Made by a program: the position numbers and the translations under genes
Assembly (NCBI GenBank): GCA_017303875.1
Contig: JAFLBP010000001.1
Span: 62,001 to 126,000 of the forward strand
DNA: 64,000 nt
DNA from: Chitinophagales bacterium
Lineage (GTDB): Bacteria; Bacteroidota; Bacteroidia; Chitinophagales; Saprospiraceae
Direction: 5' to 3'
Notes under the pieces: model-generated
Seen by the model: the letters and a program-made list of their open reading frames with translations, nothing else
Told to the model about the DNA's origin: nothing
The model's database searches: none
In this document: positions 49,966-59,288 of the stretch, in pieces
How positions within the stretch are numbered: the first letter of the stretch is position 1
Layout: each line of letters begins with the position of its first letter

Positions 49966-52900
49966 ATGAAACATATCAAGAAAATTCTCATCAGTCTCCT
50001 GATTGTCTTTGTACTTTTTTTGGGCGCCTTAGTGGCCATCCCTTATTTTTACAAAGATGAAATTGTTGCAGCAGTAAAAACGGCCGCCAACGAAAACCTG
50101 ACGGCAAGCGTCGATTTTAAAGACGTTGACATCTCCGTCTTTCGTCATTTTCCCAAATTAAGCGTAGGCCTGGAAGGACTTGAAGTCACCGGAACCGGCG
50201 CATTTGAGGGGGTAAAATTAGTGCAATGCGAACGCCTCGATGTCGCCGTCGACCTCTGGGGCGCCCTTATGTCGGACAAAATTGCCATCAATCAGCTTTA
50301 TTTCAAAAAGCCGGACATTAAAGTATACGTCCTCAGCGACGGGCAAGCCAACTACGATATTACAAAGCCCGACCCGACGGCAACGAGCAGCAGCACCGAC
50401 ACGGGCGAAAGCAGTCCGATTCAGTTGGAAAAATACGTCATCGAAGACGGCAAAATACTGTATGATGATCGCGGATTGGACATGCGCCTCGAAATTGAGG
50501 CCCTCAACCACAGCGGCTCCGGCGAGTTCACCAGCGACATTTACGATTTCGTCATGAAAACCGATGCCGGCAAACTTTCCGTCAACTACGGCGGCATGCA
50601 ATACCTGAGCAAAGCCAAAGCAGAATGGGACGCGACACTTGGGGCAGACATGAAGCAAATGAAATTTACCTTTAAAGAAAATGAAATGAAGGTAAATGCC
50701 ATGGATATGGCCCTGGATGGATGGGTGGCCCTGCCCAATGATGTTGATATCACGATGGATCTCACCTTTGGCAGCAAGCGCAATACCTTTAAAGACCTGC
50801 TTTCCATTATTCCTGGCGCCTATACCGCCGATTTTAACGACGTTCAGGCGGCAGGCGGCTTGCAATTTGCGGGTTTTGTAAAAGGAAAATACAACGAAAC
50901 CACCTACCCGGCATTCAGTATTGGCGTAAAAGTGGATAACGGGAATTTCAAATACCCAAGCCTGCCCTTGGGGGTAAGCGACATCAATGTTGATCTGTCA
51001 ATCAAAAGCCCGAGCGAGCGCCTCAACGACATGACCATCAACATTCCTGCATTTAACCTGCGTATTGGCTCCAACCCGATCAGCGGGCGGTTTTTCCTGA
51101 AAACACCGGAAAGTAACCCGACTGTAGACACCCGCATTAACGGAACGCTCAACCTCGCAGAACTCAGCAAAGCATTCCCCATGGAAGGCGTTTCTGAGCT
51201 GGCTGGAATCATCAAGGCCGATATTACCGCAAAGGCATCCATGAGTCAGATCGACCAGCAGCAGTACGAACAAGTGCAGATGCTGGGCAATTTCGATATG
51301 CAGCAAATCACTTATCGGGCCGCCGGCACGCCGACCATTCAAATTAAAGCCCTGGAAAGCAGCCTTAGTCCGCAACGGGTCGACATTCGCAATTTTGATG
51401 CCCGCCTCGGGCGCAGCGACCTGAAAGCTTCCGGCTCAATTGATAACATACTCGCCTACTTTTCCACCAACAAAACCATGACGGGCACGATGAATTTCAG
51501 CGCTGCCTTCTTTGATGCCAATGAGTGGATGGAACCGGAAGCAGCCACCACTGGCACAGCAAACACCGCAAGTTCAAAAGTGCCCAGTGAAACTGCTGCG
51601 GCGCCTTCTGAAAAAGTATTTGACCGCTGGGACTTTACCGTAGATGGCGAAATCGGCCGCCTCAAATACGATGTGTACGACTTGTCCAATATGCGGATGA
51701 AAGGCCATTTTAAACCCAATAAAATGGACATCTCGGATTTTGGCCTGAAAATTGGCGAAAGCGATCTGAGCGGTAACGGGCGCATCCTCAATGCATGGAA
51801 CTACCTGTTTGATAATCAGACAGTTGCAGGAGAAGTTAATTTAAAATCAAATTACTTCGACCTCAATCAGTTTATGGAAGAAACGCCGACAACGGGCAGT
51901 ACCGGAACGGCGACAAGCAGTGCTCCCGCTGCTGAAGCAACCGGTGTAATTCCGGTGCCCGAAAACATGGACATGACGCTGCATGCCAATATGGGCAAGG
52001 TGCGCTACACCACATATGAACTGAGCAACCTCGACGGCACGGTTGTCGTTCGGGATAAAGTGGCCAAAATTGAAGACTGTACCGCCAACGCCTTCGGCGG
52101 GCTTATTGGCCTGGCCGGCGAATACAATACGCAAGATCTCAGCAAGCCGAGTTACAACATCGACCTGGCCCTTCAAAATATGGGTTTTAAAGAGGCGTAT
52201 AAAAATTTCGTGACGGTTCAGAAATTGTCGCCGATTGCCAACCTGATGGATGGTAAATTCAATACCAACCTCTCCATGAGCGGTTTGCTGGGTCAGGACA
52301 TGACACCCGACCTCAACACCCTTTCTGCCGCCGGATTCCTGGAAACCATCAGCGCCATTCTGAGCAATTTCAAACCAACACAGGACATTGCGAACAAGCT
52401 GAATATGCCTTACCTGAGTCGCCTCGAATTGGGCAATACCAAAAACTGGTTTGAAATCAAAAATGGCGCTGTGAGCATCAAACCTTTTAATGTGCAAGTG
52501 CGCGATGTGGCCATGCAAATCGGCGGCACACACAGCATCAGCCAGGAAATGAACTACCAGATTGTCACCAAAACCCCGCGCTCCGCAATGCAAAAAAATG
52601 CCGTCGGCAGCGGTATCAACAGCGGCCTGAGCTTCTTGTCGGGTGAAGCCTCCAAATACGGCGTGAACATCGCGCAGGGAGAATTTATCAATGTCCGTTT
52701 CGACCTGACGGGTAGTATTGCCAGTCCGAAAGTAGCCATAAAGGTGCTTGGCAGCGACGGCGAACGCAGTATTCAGGAAGAGGCCGGCTCCGCAGCACAG
52801 GCCACCATCGACAAAGTCAAGGATACGCTCAGCACGATAGCCAATCAGAAACTCGACGAAGCCAAGGCCAAAGCCAAAGCCGCCGCCGATAAAGCCGCCG

Positions 52901-53127
52901 ACAGCTTGCGTAACTTAGCCAATCAGAAAATCAATGACGCCGCCAACAAAGCCAAGGAGGAGGTTGCCAAACGGGCTGGTGAGGAAATCGGCCAGAAAGC
53001 CGGAGAGGCCGTTGGTAAAAAAGCAGAAGAAGCGCTCGGCGATCAGGGTAAAAAAACGGTCGATGATGTAAAAAACAAACTCGACAAATGGGATCCGTTT
53101 AAGAAGAAAAAAAGCGGCGGAAATTAA
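49966..53127 (+). CDS. AsmA-like inner-membrane protein with Ala/Lys/Glu-rich tail
   Basis: A 1053-residue protein of the AsmA / bridge-like lipid transfer superfamily, thought to move lipids between envelope membranes. A single N-terminal anchor (ILISLLIVFVLFLGALVAIP) is followed by an AsmA N-terminal domain (VDFKDVDISVFRHFPKLSVG) and long repetitive beta-sheet sequence. Two Thr/Ser/Ala-rich linkers occur near residues 140 and 530. The last 116 residues are a separate helical region of AKAKAAADKAADSLRNL-type repeats, similar in composition to LEA proteins. It begins 18 bases after the GH36 stop. Confidence 0.85.
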   Translation: MKHIKKILISLLIVFVLFLGALVAIPYFYKDEIVAAVKTAANENLTASVDFKDVDISVFRHFPKLSVGLEGLEVTGTGAFEGVKLVQCERLDVAVDLWGALMSDKIAINQLYFKKPDIKVYVLSDGQANYDITKPDPTATSSSTDTGESSPIQLEKYVIEDGKILYDDRGLDMRLEIEALNHSGSGEFTSDIYDFVMKTDAGKLSVNYGGMQYLSKAKAEWDATLGADMKQMKFTFKENEMKVNAMDMALDGWVALPNDVDITMDLTFGSKRNTFKDLLSIIPGAYTADFNDVQAAGGLQFAGFVKGKYNETTYPAFSIGVKVDNGNFKYPSLPLGVSDINVDLSIKSPSERLNDMTINIPAFNLRIGSNPISGRFFLKTPESNPTVDTRINGTLNLAELSKAFPMEGVSELAGIIKADITAKASMSQIDQQQYEQVQMLGNFDMQQITYRAAGTPTIQIKALESSLSPQRVDIRNFDARLGRSDLKASGSIDNILAYFSTNKTMTGTMNFSAAFFDANEWMEPEAATTGTANTASSKVPSETAAAPSEKVFDRWDFTVDGEIGRLKYDVYDLSNMRMKGHFKPNKMDISDFGLKIGESDLSGNGRILNAWNYLFDNQTVAGEVNLKSNYFDLNQFMEETPTTGSTGTATSSAPAAEATGVIPVPENMDMTLHANMGKVRYTTYELSNLDGTVVVRDKVAKIEDCTANAFGGLIGLAGEYNTQDLSKPSYNIDLALQNMGFKEAYKNFVTVQKLSPIANLMDGKFNTNLSMSGLLGQDMTPDLNTLSAAGFLETISAILSNFKPTQDIANKLNMPYLSRLELGNTKNWFEIKNGAVSIKPFNVQVRDVAMQIGGTHSISQEMNYQIVTKTPRSAMQKNAVGSGINSGLSFLSGEASKYGVNIAQGEFINVRFDLTGSIASPKVAIKVLGSDGERSIQEEAGSAAQATIDKVKDTLSTIANQKLDEAKAKAKAAADKAADSLRNLANQKINDAANKAKEEVAKRAGEEIGQKAGEAVGKKAEEALGDQGKKTVDDVKNKLDKWDPFKKKKSGGN

Positions 53128-53164
53128 GCGCCAAACGCTTGTTCAAAAAGTCTATAAACTACAT

Positions 53165-53208
53165 AAAAAATCCCGAATATTGGTGTGATCCAACATTCGG
53201 GATTTTTT
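53165..53208. terminator. Strong bidirectional terminator
   Basis: AAAAAATCCCGAATATTGG (53165-53183) and CCAACATTCGGGATTTTTT (53190-53208) pair at 18 of 19 positions with a six-base loop. The flanking A and T runs give a U tract in both directions. It ends the AsmA-like gene and the convergent T9SS giant gene. Confidence 0.92.
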
Positions 53209-53224
53209 ATGTTGTTCGGCTGAT

Positions 53225-56200
53225 TTATCGGCGAATAATCTTTTCGGAACGGAAATTCCCTGATTCATCGCTTACCCGCAACCAGTAGAGTCCTGCCGGC
53301 TGCTGCTGCAAAGGTAAAAGCTGCTGCCAGGGGCCTGCCGGAAACGCTTTTGTCTGTTGCCAGAGCAATTGCCCGTCGGTTTTATACAGCGTCAGCGTCA
53401 GGGTTTGCGCTTGTGGTAATACGCCCTGCGCCACTACGTCTCCTGCGCTTGGATTGGGTTTCAGCGACATATTAAACTCATGCTGAGGCGTTTGCGTGGA
53501 GGAAACCGGCTGCCCGCTCAGGGAAATATCATCAATGTACATGTTGTTGCCATAGCCCGATTGATTGACAATCCGAATGGTGACATACTTGCCGGAGTAT
53601 GCCGACAAGTCCAGTTCAATATCCTTCCATTCTTCACAATTTTGTGGCGTAAAGGCATCGTATTCGTAGAGGGTGTTGGGGCCGATGCCGCTTGTTGTGG
53701 TGCTGAGGTCTTCCCCGCCACTCCGGAAAATGGTTTTAAATTCCGAGCCGCAGTTATCGGAGATTAAAACCTTCAGAGAATCTATGAAAAAATTGCCGTC
53801 ATAATATGGCGCATAAGCCACCCGGAAGCGCAGGATCGGATTGCTGAGCTGGGTCATATCCATATTGATCGGCAGCAGGATTTCATCCTGACCATAGCTG
53901 CTGTAAACGTAATTTTCCACAAAATAAACCGTGTCACCTTCCGGATTGCAGGTGTTCAGTACCAAGGGCGACCAGGTAATACCGTTGTCTGGATTAACAA
54001 TGGTAAAATTGCCCAAACCACCGGAAAAATCATTGGTAATCAGCGCATTATTAATAACCGGATTATCCACACGCACCATTTTCTGAACGGTTTTAGTGGA
54101 GCTTCCCTGAGCATTAATAACCGTCAGGGTAACATCATATTCGCCCTGATTGTTGTACACCACTTTGGGGTTGCGCAGGTTTGATGTGGCCGGGGTGCCG
54201 CCGGGAAACTGCCATTGCCATTCAGCGCCTGCGTGTTCGAGCATGGAATAATCGTCAAATTGCAGGGTGTCGCCGGGGCAGGCCGTCTGGCGCTTATTGA
54301 CCATAGGTTGTGCGACCGGGCGCGAGGGTTTTACAAAAGCCGTTTCCCAAACCCCTTTGCCATAAGCGCCAAGGCGGATTTTCTGATCGCGATAAAAAGG
54401 ACGCAAGAGGCAGGTGGCGATACTTTCCGGCAGGCCGTCGCTGAGTGGCGTCCATTCGGTGTCCACATTGTCCCGGTACCAGACTGTCCGATAGGTACCT
54501 ATATATACGCCGCCATCGGTACCGCCCTGGTGCAGGATATGCGTGATGTGCTCACCGTCGAGTGCGCTCGTGGTCAGGTTGGTCCAGGTTTGTCCGCCGT
54601 CATTGCTCTGATATACTTTTTCGCCATCACCGGCATCCGGATAAGCAATCCAGAGTTGATTTTCGTTTTCGGGACTGAGGGTAAGTACCATGCGGCGGGC
54701 ATAGCCGGGCGGCAGGTTGAGTTCGGTCCAGTTCAGGCCGGCATTATTGGTTTTCCAGAGCTTTCCGGGATCCCAGGTGTAGGCATCGCGCTGGAAAAGA
54801 TAAATGACATCGGGATTACTGCGGCTGATTTCAAAACCCATGGTATTGGCATTGGCATCATTGCCGAAGGTGAACAAGTCATCCCAGCTTGCGCCGCCGT
54901 CTTCAGATTTCCAGAGCACGTTTTTGTGGCTTACAAAAATTGTATTCCAGCAACGCGGGTCAAATTCCATTTCACCGCTTTCGGCATCGTAATAACTTTC
55001 ATTGGGGAATTTTCCGAAACCAAAATATTCCGCAAAGCCATTCTGCGTTTCGGGCAGGATTACGCCACCGAGGTCGGAATGGTAGGTTTCAAGACCCGGC
55101 CCGGGGTTAACATAACCGGTAGGCGCTTCGCCGCCGCCGAGGGAAAGGCATTCGCCTTCTGTCCAGTTTTCGTACCAGGCCGTATTGCCGTTGTGGTAAC
55201 GGCCGCCGACAAAAAGATCATCGTTCCAGCCTGTTGCAAAGCCCCAGAAATCGGAACTTGTAATGCCCCGATTGCGGGCGTAATGCGTTTCAAAAAAATC
55301 GTCGGAATATTCAATACCGCCATCGCTGGTCATCCAGACATCGCTGCCATTGATTTCAATTTCCTGGCAATCCGGGTGGACATAATTAAAGTCATTGCCG
55401 CAATATCCGCCGATACAGGTAAAAGAGGTGGCACCGTCGTAGGAAATCCAAAGGTTCAGGAATCCGGCGAGCAGCTGATCCGGATTGGTATCAGAAGCAT
55501 CGAAGCCGAGGTTATAAAAGCCTTGATGATAACCGCCGGTCTGACCGATGGTGGCCATATTGGGGTGTTGTCCTTCAATCCAGGGGCCGCCGGCGGGTGG
55601 GTTGGGCAGGGTCCAGTTTTCGCCGGCGTCGTTGGAGCGCCAGATACCGATAAAACCCGAATCGCCTTCGCGGGCTTCGCCGATTAGTACGGCATAAACG
55701 CGGTTGGGGTCGGCGTTGGTAACAGCGAGGCGTGCCCCGCCGTCGTTGACGCCGGATTCGTTGGAGAAAAACCAGCCGTTGCTCTTGAGTGTCCAGTTTA
55801 AGCCACTGTCGGAAGATTTGTAAAAACGGCAAATTTTGGCCGACGGATCATTGCGCAGCAAAAAAGCGGTACCCGGATCATCCGTTTTCCATTCAACATC
55901 GTAGCAGGCCTCCGGGAAAAGGCGCACCCAGTTCTGGCCCTCATCAACGCTGCGATACAAGCCCTTGTACGTAGCAGCCAATACAATATTGGGCTGAGCC
56001 GGGTTGACCAGAATTTCATTCGCGCCCAAATCGCCTACCGTCAGAACGCTTGTCCAGCTGTTGCCGCCATCGGTGGATTTTCGGATATTATTGCCTTCTC
56101 CCACAAAGACTACGTCCGGATTCAGGGGATGCACTTCAATGGCCGTGGGGGTGGAAATGGCATAGGTACGCGACACACAAATCCAGTTTTTGCCTTTATC

Positions 56201-56710
56201 GAGCGACTTGAAAATCTCGGAGCCTTCTGTGCCGCAATACAACACATTGGGGTCGGAAAGCGACTGATCTAAGCAATAGACATTAACCTGTGAAGATTGG
56301 GCCGGCGGATTGGGGCCTTCATTGGTGCTAAACGTTTCAAAAGGGCCGATGCAGCGCCAGGGTTGTTGGACAAGACCCGATTCTGCGGCACGTATTTTTC
56401 GGATGCGCTCCCGGATGGAAGCATCCATTTCAGGAGTTGTTTTGTCGACAAAACCATTGGCATTGATATGCCCTTGCACGGCGCGGCGCCATTTTTTATA
56501 GTATTGGGTATAGGTGGTCTTTTTTGTCGGGTTTTCAAGACGCCAGCGGCGATAGGCGGCGTCGATGCTCCAGACATTGGGTTTTTCTCCGTACAGTTGC
56601 ACGGCCCACTCCGGGAGGTTTTCTCCTGCGGCGGGAGCAACGGGGTAAAGTTTCTGAGCGTTAAGGCTCAGGCTAATCAAGAGGATGAAGTGTACAAAAA
56701 GGAGGCGCAT
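53225..56710 (-). CDS. Giant T9SS-exported beta-propeller (sortilin/BNR-like) protein
   Basis: A 1161-residue secreted protein with signal peptide MRLLFVHFILLISLSLNA. Residues about 110-800 are Asp-box (BNR/VPS10-like) propeller repeats, for example SLDKGKNWICV, STDGGNSWTSVL, SVDEGQNWVRL, SEDGGASWDDL and SNDGGQTWTNL. A PKD domain follows (about 810-895, CPGDTLQFDDYS to YDVTLTVINAQG), then a jelly-roll domain (about 900-1070), and finally a type A T9SS sorting domain (MSLKPNPSAGDVVAQG ... GLYWLRVSDESGNFRSEKII). Likely a surface or released binding protein or glycosidase; no catalytic residues are recognised. A TTG-started extension was rejected. Confidence 0.92.
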   Translation of the reverse strand: MRLLFVHFILLISLSLNAQKLYPVAPAAGENLPEWAVQLYGEKPNVWSIDAAYRRWRLENPTKKTTYTQYYKKWRRAVQGHINANGFVDKTTPEMDASIRERIRKIRAAESGLVQQPWRCIGPFETFSTNEGPNPPAQSSQVNVYCLDQSLSDPNVLYCGTEGSEIFKSLDKGKNWICVSRTYAISTPTAIEVHPLNPDVVFVGEGNNIRKSTDGGNSWTSVLTVGDLGANEILVNPAQPNIVLAATYKGLYRSVDEGQNWVRLFPEACYDVEWKTDDPGTAFLLRNDPSAKICRFYKSSDSGLNWTLKSNGWFFSNESGVNDGGARLAVTNADPNRVYAVLIGEAREGDSGFIGIWRSNDAGENWTLPNPPAGGPWIEGQHPNMATIGQTGGYHQGFYNLGFDASDTNPDQLLAGFLNLWISYDGATSFTCIGGYCGNDFNYVHPDCQEIEINGSDVWMTSDGGIEYSDDFFETHYARNRGITSSDFWGFATGWNDDLFVGGRYHNGNTAWYENWTEGECLSLGGGEAPTGYVNPGPGLETYHSDLGGVILPETQNGFAEYFGFGKFPNESYYDAESGEMEFDPRCWNTIFVSHKNVLWKSEDGGASWDDLFTFGNDANANTMGFEISRSNPDVIYLFQRDAYTWDPGKLWKTNNAGLNWTELNLPPGYARRMVLTLSPENENQLWIAYPDAGDGEKVYQSNDGGQTWTNLTTSALDGEHITHILHQGGTDGGVYIGTYRTVWYRDNVDTEWTPLSDGLPESIATCLLRPFYRDQKIRLGAYGKGVWETAFVKPSRPVAQPMVNKRQTACPGDTLQFDDYSMLEHAGAEWQWQFPGGTPATSNLRNPKVVYNNQGEYDVTLTVINAQGSSTKTVQKMVRVDNPVINNALITNDFSGGLGNFTIVNPDNGITWSPLVLNTCNPEGDTVYFVENYVYSSYGQDEILLPINMDMTQLSNPILRFRVAYAPYYDGNFFIDSLKVLISDNCGSEFKTIFRSGGEDLSTTTSGIGPNTLYEYDAFTPQNCEEWKDIELDLSAYSGKYVTIRIVNQSGYGNNMYIDDISLSGQPVSSTQTPQHEFNMSLKPNPSAGDVVAQGVLPQAQTLTLTLYKTDGQLLWQQTKAFPAGPWQQLLPLQQQPAGLYWLRVSDESGNFRSEKIIRR

Positions 56711-56867
56711 AGGCGATAAAACATTTAATAATGGAAAAGATGCGCCAAAAATAAGGTACAATAATCAGACAGCCTTGTCGGAAAATCTTTTTAGAAAAAC
56801 AGAGACAAAAAAGAGTCATCCCAATCGACATCGGGATGACTCTGTGAAATCACGGGTATCTACTCCA

Positions 56868-57248
56868 TTAATTCTTTGCGTCGCGGCGATCTTCGCGGCG
56901 GTCGCGCTTGTTCTCTGCGCGGTCGCGTTTATTTTCGGCGCGGTCGCGGCGGTCTTCGCGTTTATCGCGTACGTCTTCGCGGGCATCGCGGCGGTCTTCC
57001 ATTTTATCGCGTCGGCCTCCATCGTGTTTGGCGTCGCGTACATCTTCGCGGGCATCGCGGCGGTCTTCCGCGCGATCGCGTTTATTTTCGGCACGATCGC
57101 GTTTGTTTTCGGCGCGGTCGCGGCGATCTTCGCGGCGGTCGCGTACATCTTCACGACGGTCGGCGGCGGGGGTTTGCTGGGCCATGAGGTTGAGCGCAAA
57201 GAAGGCCAATACAGCGCTGAGGGTCCATTTCATCCAAAACTTTTTCAT
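56868..57248 (-). CDS. Exported Arg/Asp-repeat protein
   Basis: A 126-residue protein with a clear signal peptide (MKKFWMKWTLSAVLAFFALN, end near LMAQ). The mature part is almost wholly Arg, Asp, Glu, Lys and Ala. A module of about 27 residues containing RRDRAENKRDRAENKRDR occurs twice, separated by ARDDVRDAKHDGGRRDKM-like sequence. The four-to-three spacing of charges suggests a long single alpha-helix. No known domain. It is downstream of the sigma/anti-sigma operon on the same strand, with a 79-bp gap. The opposite strand is open by repeat effect only. Confidence 0.75.
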   Translation of the reverse strand: MKKFWMKWTLSAVLAFFALNLMAQQTPAADRREDVRDRREDRRDRAENKRDRAENKRDRAEDRRDAREDVRDAKHDGGRRDKMEDRRDAREDVRDKREDRRDRAENKRDRAENKRDRREDRRDAKN

Positions 57249-57327
57249 AGGTGTTGTGTATGTTAAATTGTGAACAGATTGGCTTTTGACTTCAAGCCCG
57301 CAAGTTCGTTTAAAAATACTTATCCTT

Positions 57328-58755
57328 TTAACGTTTCTTTAAAGTTTTGGCGGATTTACCTTTTATCGGTTTGGGGTTGAGGTTGCATGAAACGCCGCCT
57401 TGAATACCCACATTGAAATAGCGTTGGTTGAGGGCGTAATCGGCTTGCGTAACTTTACCCAAAGGTGTTTGCACTTGCAAGCCGGTTTGCCAGCTGAATA
57501 CACGGTTGATCGGGCGAGAATACAGCACATGACCCCAAATGCCCAAACCAACGCGTTTGCGGAACACCTGTTCACTGCCCACAGAAGAGGGATACCCGTA
57601 TACATTATACATGGTACCTTTCATGCCAAAAAACAGGTTCAAATCCATTCCACCCACCCATTCAAAGGCATATTTTTTGTGCTGAATCCGATAACCAGCA
57701 CCCAGGGGCAGGTTGAACATTTGCACACGGTTGTAGGCTACATTTCGGTAATTTCTAATGGTGGTAATCTTTTTTAAGCCCATTTGCTGCGCAATCACAA
57801 GACCGTTACCGTCTACCGTTTGCGAAACCACACCCTGGCGGTAGTCCACTTCCTCCGTCTGAAATTCCACTAAGAATTTTTCTGTCATTTGCCTGAATTC
57901 CAGTCCCGTGCGGAAGATCAGCCCCTTGCGCAGTGCAAGGGTATACATGCCTCCCACATTGAAGGCTTCCAGCTGGCTTTCGCTGGAACGACGGTTTTTT
58001 AATAATCCCGGCACATCGGCACGTTCCGGATTGTCGCTGAGTAATTTGATCGGCAGGAAAAGCCCGGATTGAAAACTGATAAGCGAAGTGTTATGTGTTT
58101 TCTTACGGCGACGATCTTTGTCCTTGTCTTTTTGAGCAGTTTTGGCGGTATGCCCGGCATTGCTTTTTTTCAGAACCGACTTTTGGCGAACAGCACTTGA
58201 GTCCTTGCTGCTGCCCGTTGCAGGGGTGTCGGTAAGCGTTGTTGCCGACGCAGGTGCAGCGGCAGCAGTTTCGGAAGCGGGTGCGGAGGGCATTGCCTCC
58301 TGCAAGTTGTTTGCGACGCCGTCCGGCTTGTTTTCTCCGGACTTTGAAATTTGCATTACTCGGGCCTGTTTTTGGACAGCAGTTCCCGGCGATTTAGCGG
58401 ACGGCGTCCTTGCATCTGCCTGTCGTGTCGGTTCAGAATTTGTAATTATTTCGACGGCGGCTGTGACTTCGGAAGCGGGAGATGCTTTCGTTTCGGGCAT
58501 ACCTGCTCTGCTTCCGGCGCTTGTATTTTGCACGACAGCGGGGGGGGCGGCTGCGCGGGTTCCGGCTTCTCCACCAATACCCAGCAGGCCGAGCAGTCCC
58601 AGGCCGGCGCCTACGAAAAACCAAATGATGAAACGCCGTTTTTTCTTCTTTTTCAGATGTGGTTCGATGTTGTTCCAGATCTGATCGTTCTCCGATTCGG
58701 GTTGATAGTGCTCGAACAGGTTTTTAGCCTTATGTTCAAAATTATCCATATTCAT
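57328..58755 (-). CDS. Putative anti-sigma factor fused to an outer-membrane beta-barrel-like domain
   Basis: A 475-residue protein. Residues 1-42 are a cytoplasmic helical region (HKAKNLFEHYQPESENDQIW) followed by a Lys/Arg cluster. A single transmembrane helix (about 44-62, FIIWFFVGAGLGLLGLLGIG) leads into a linker of about 160 residues rich in Ala, Ser, Thr, Pro and Lys. The C-terminal 245 residues (SFQSGLFLPIKLL, GGMYTLALRKGLIFRTGLEF, LPLGAGYRIQHKKYAFEW) look like an outer-membrane porin-type barrel of the PorT/OMP_b-brl kind. Its ATG overlaps the sigma-factor stop by four bases. The role as anti-sigma is inferred from position and architecture. Confidence 0.75.
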   Translation of the reverse strand: MNMDNFEHKAKNLFEHYQPESENDQIWNNIEPHLKKKKKRRFIIWFFVGAGLGLLGLLGIGGEAGTRAAAPPAVVQNTSAGSRAGMPETKASPASEVTAAVEIITNSEPTRQADARTPSAKSPGTAVQKQARVMQISKSGENKPDGVANNLQEAMPSAPASETAAAAPASATTLTDTPATGSSKDSSAVRQKSVLKKSNAGHTAKTAQKDKDKDRRRKKTHNTSLISFQSGLFLPIKLLSDNPERADVPGLLKNRRSSESQLEAFNVGGMYTLALRKGLIFRTGLEFRQMTEKFLVEFQTEEVDYRQGVVSQTVDGNGLVIAQQMGLKKITTIRNYRNVAYNRVQMFNLPLGAGYRIQHKKYAFEWVGGMDLNLFFGMKGTMYNVYGYPSSVGSEQVFRKRVGLGIWGHVLYSRPINRVFSWQTGLQVQTPLGKVTQADYALNQRYFNVGIQGGVSCNLNPKPIKGKSAKTLKKR

Positions 58756-59288
58756 GATGCGGAAAATGCTTGGGTTCTGAAAATGTCCTGCAAAGCTGCG
58801 CGGGCGCGGGTGAGCAGGGTTCGAGCATGGCTTTCTTTGAGTTGCAACATGGATGCGATTTCAGCATGGGAATAGCCATCCACCACATGCAGGTTAAAAA
58901 CTAAGCGTTGCTGCTCCGGCAAGCCGCGCAGGGCGCTGACGATTGCTTCCACGCCCAACTGATCGAACACTTCGGGCTGGAAGCTGTGCAGGCTTTCACT
59001 CAGATCGGTCTGCTCCAGCTGTTTCTTCCGAAACCGGCCAAGGCAGGTATTGATCGTCACTTTTTTGCACCAACCTATAAAAATGCGCTCTTCCGGGCGG
59101 GCATCGTTGATGTTGTTGAAAATCAGGATCAGGGATTCCTGAACCAGATCCTGGGCGCTCCAGCAAGGCGTTTCGTAACGCTTGCAGATAGACAACAGGA
59201 AGGGCAGCAGCAGATCCATCATCTGCCGCTGCGCTTTCCGGTCGTAATTCCTGCACCCTTTCAGTAATTTGTTGAATTCGGGATGCAT
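58752..59288 (-). CDS. ECF-type RNA polymerase sigma factor
   Basis: A 178-residue sigma-70 of the extracytoplasmic-function class. Region 2 covers about 20-90 (YETPCWSAQDLVQESLILIF and EERIFIGWCKKVTINTCLGR). Region 4 covers about 120-172 (LPEQQRLVFNLHVVDGYSHA, EIASMLQLKESHARTLLTRA). The ATG overlaps the stop of the upstream lipoprotein gene as TGATG, and its own stop overlaps the next gene by four bases, so all three are translationally coupled. It should direct a small envelope regulon, probably including its own operon. Confidence 0.94.
   Translation of the reverse strand: MHPEFNKLLKGCRNYDRKAQRQMMDLLLPFLLSICKRYETPCWSAQDLVQESLILIFNNINDARPEERIFIGWCKKVTINTCLGRFRKKQLEQTDLSESLHSFQPEVFDQLGVEAIVSALRGLPEQQRLVFNLHVVDGYSHAEIASMLQLKESHARTLLTRARAALQDIFRTQAFSAS

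Noticed and set aside
54215..55687. 490-codon plus-strand frame inside the giant propeller gene
   Set aside because: The minus-strand protein has a signal peptide, Asp-box repeats, a PKD domain and a T9SS tail. The plus-strand frame has no recognisable feature.
56685..57266. Plus-strand frame with alternating hydrophobic repeats opposite the Arg/Asp-repeat gene
   Set aside because: Produced by the repeated GCG/GTC-rich DNA of the opposite gene. It has no credible start region, and only the minus strand gives a signal peptide.
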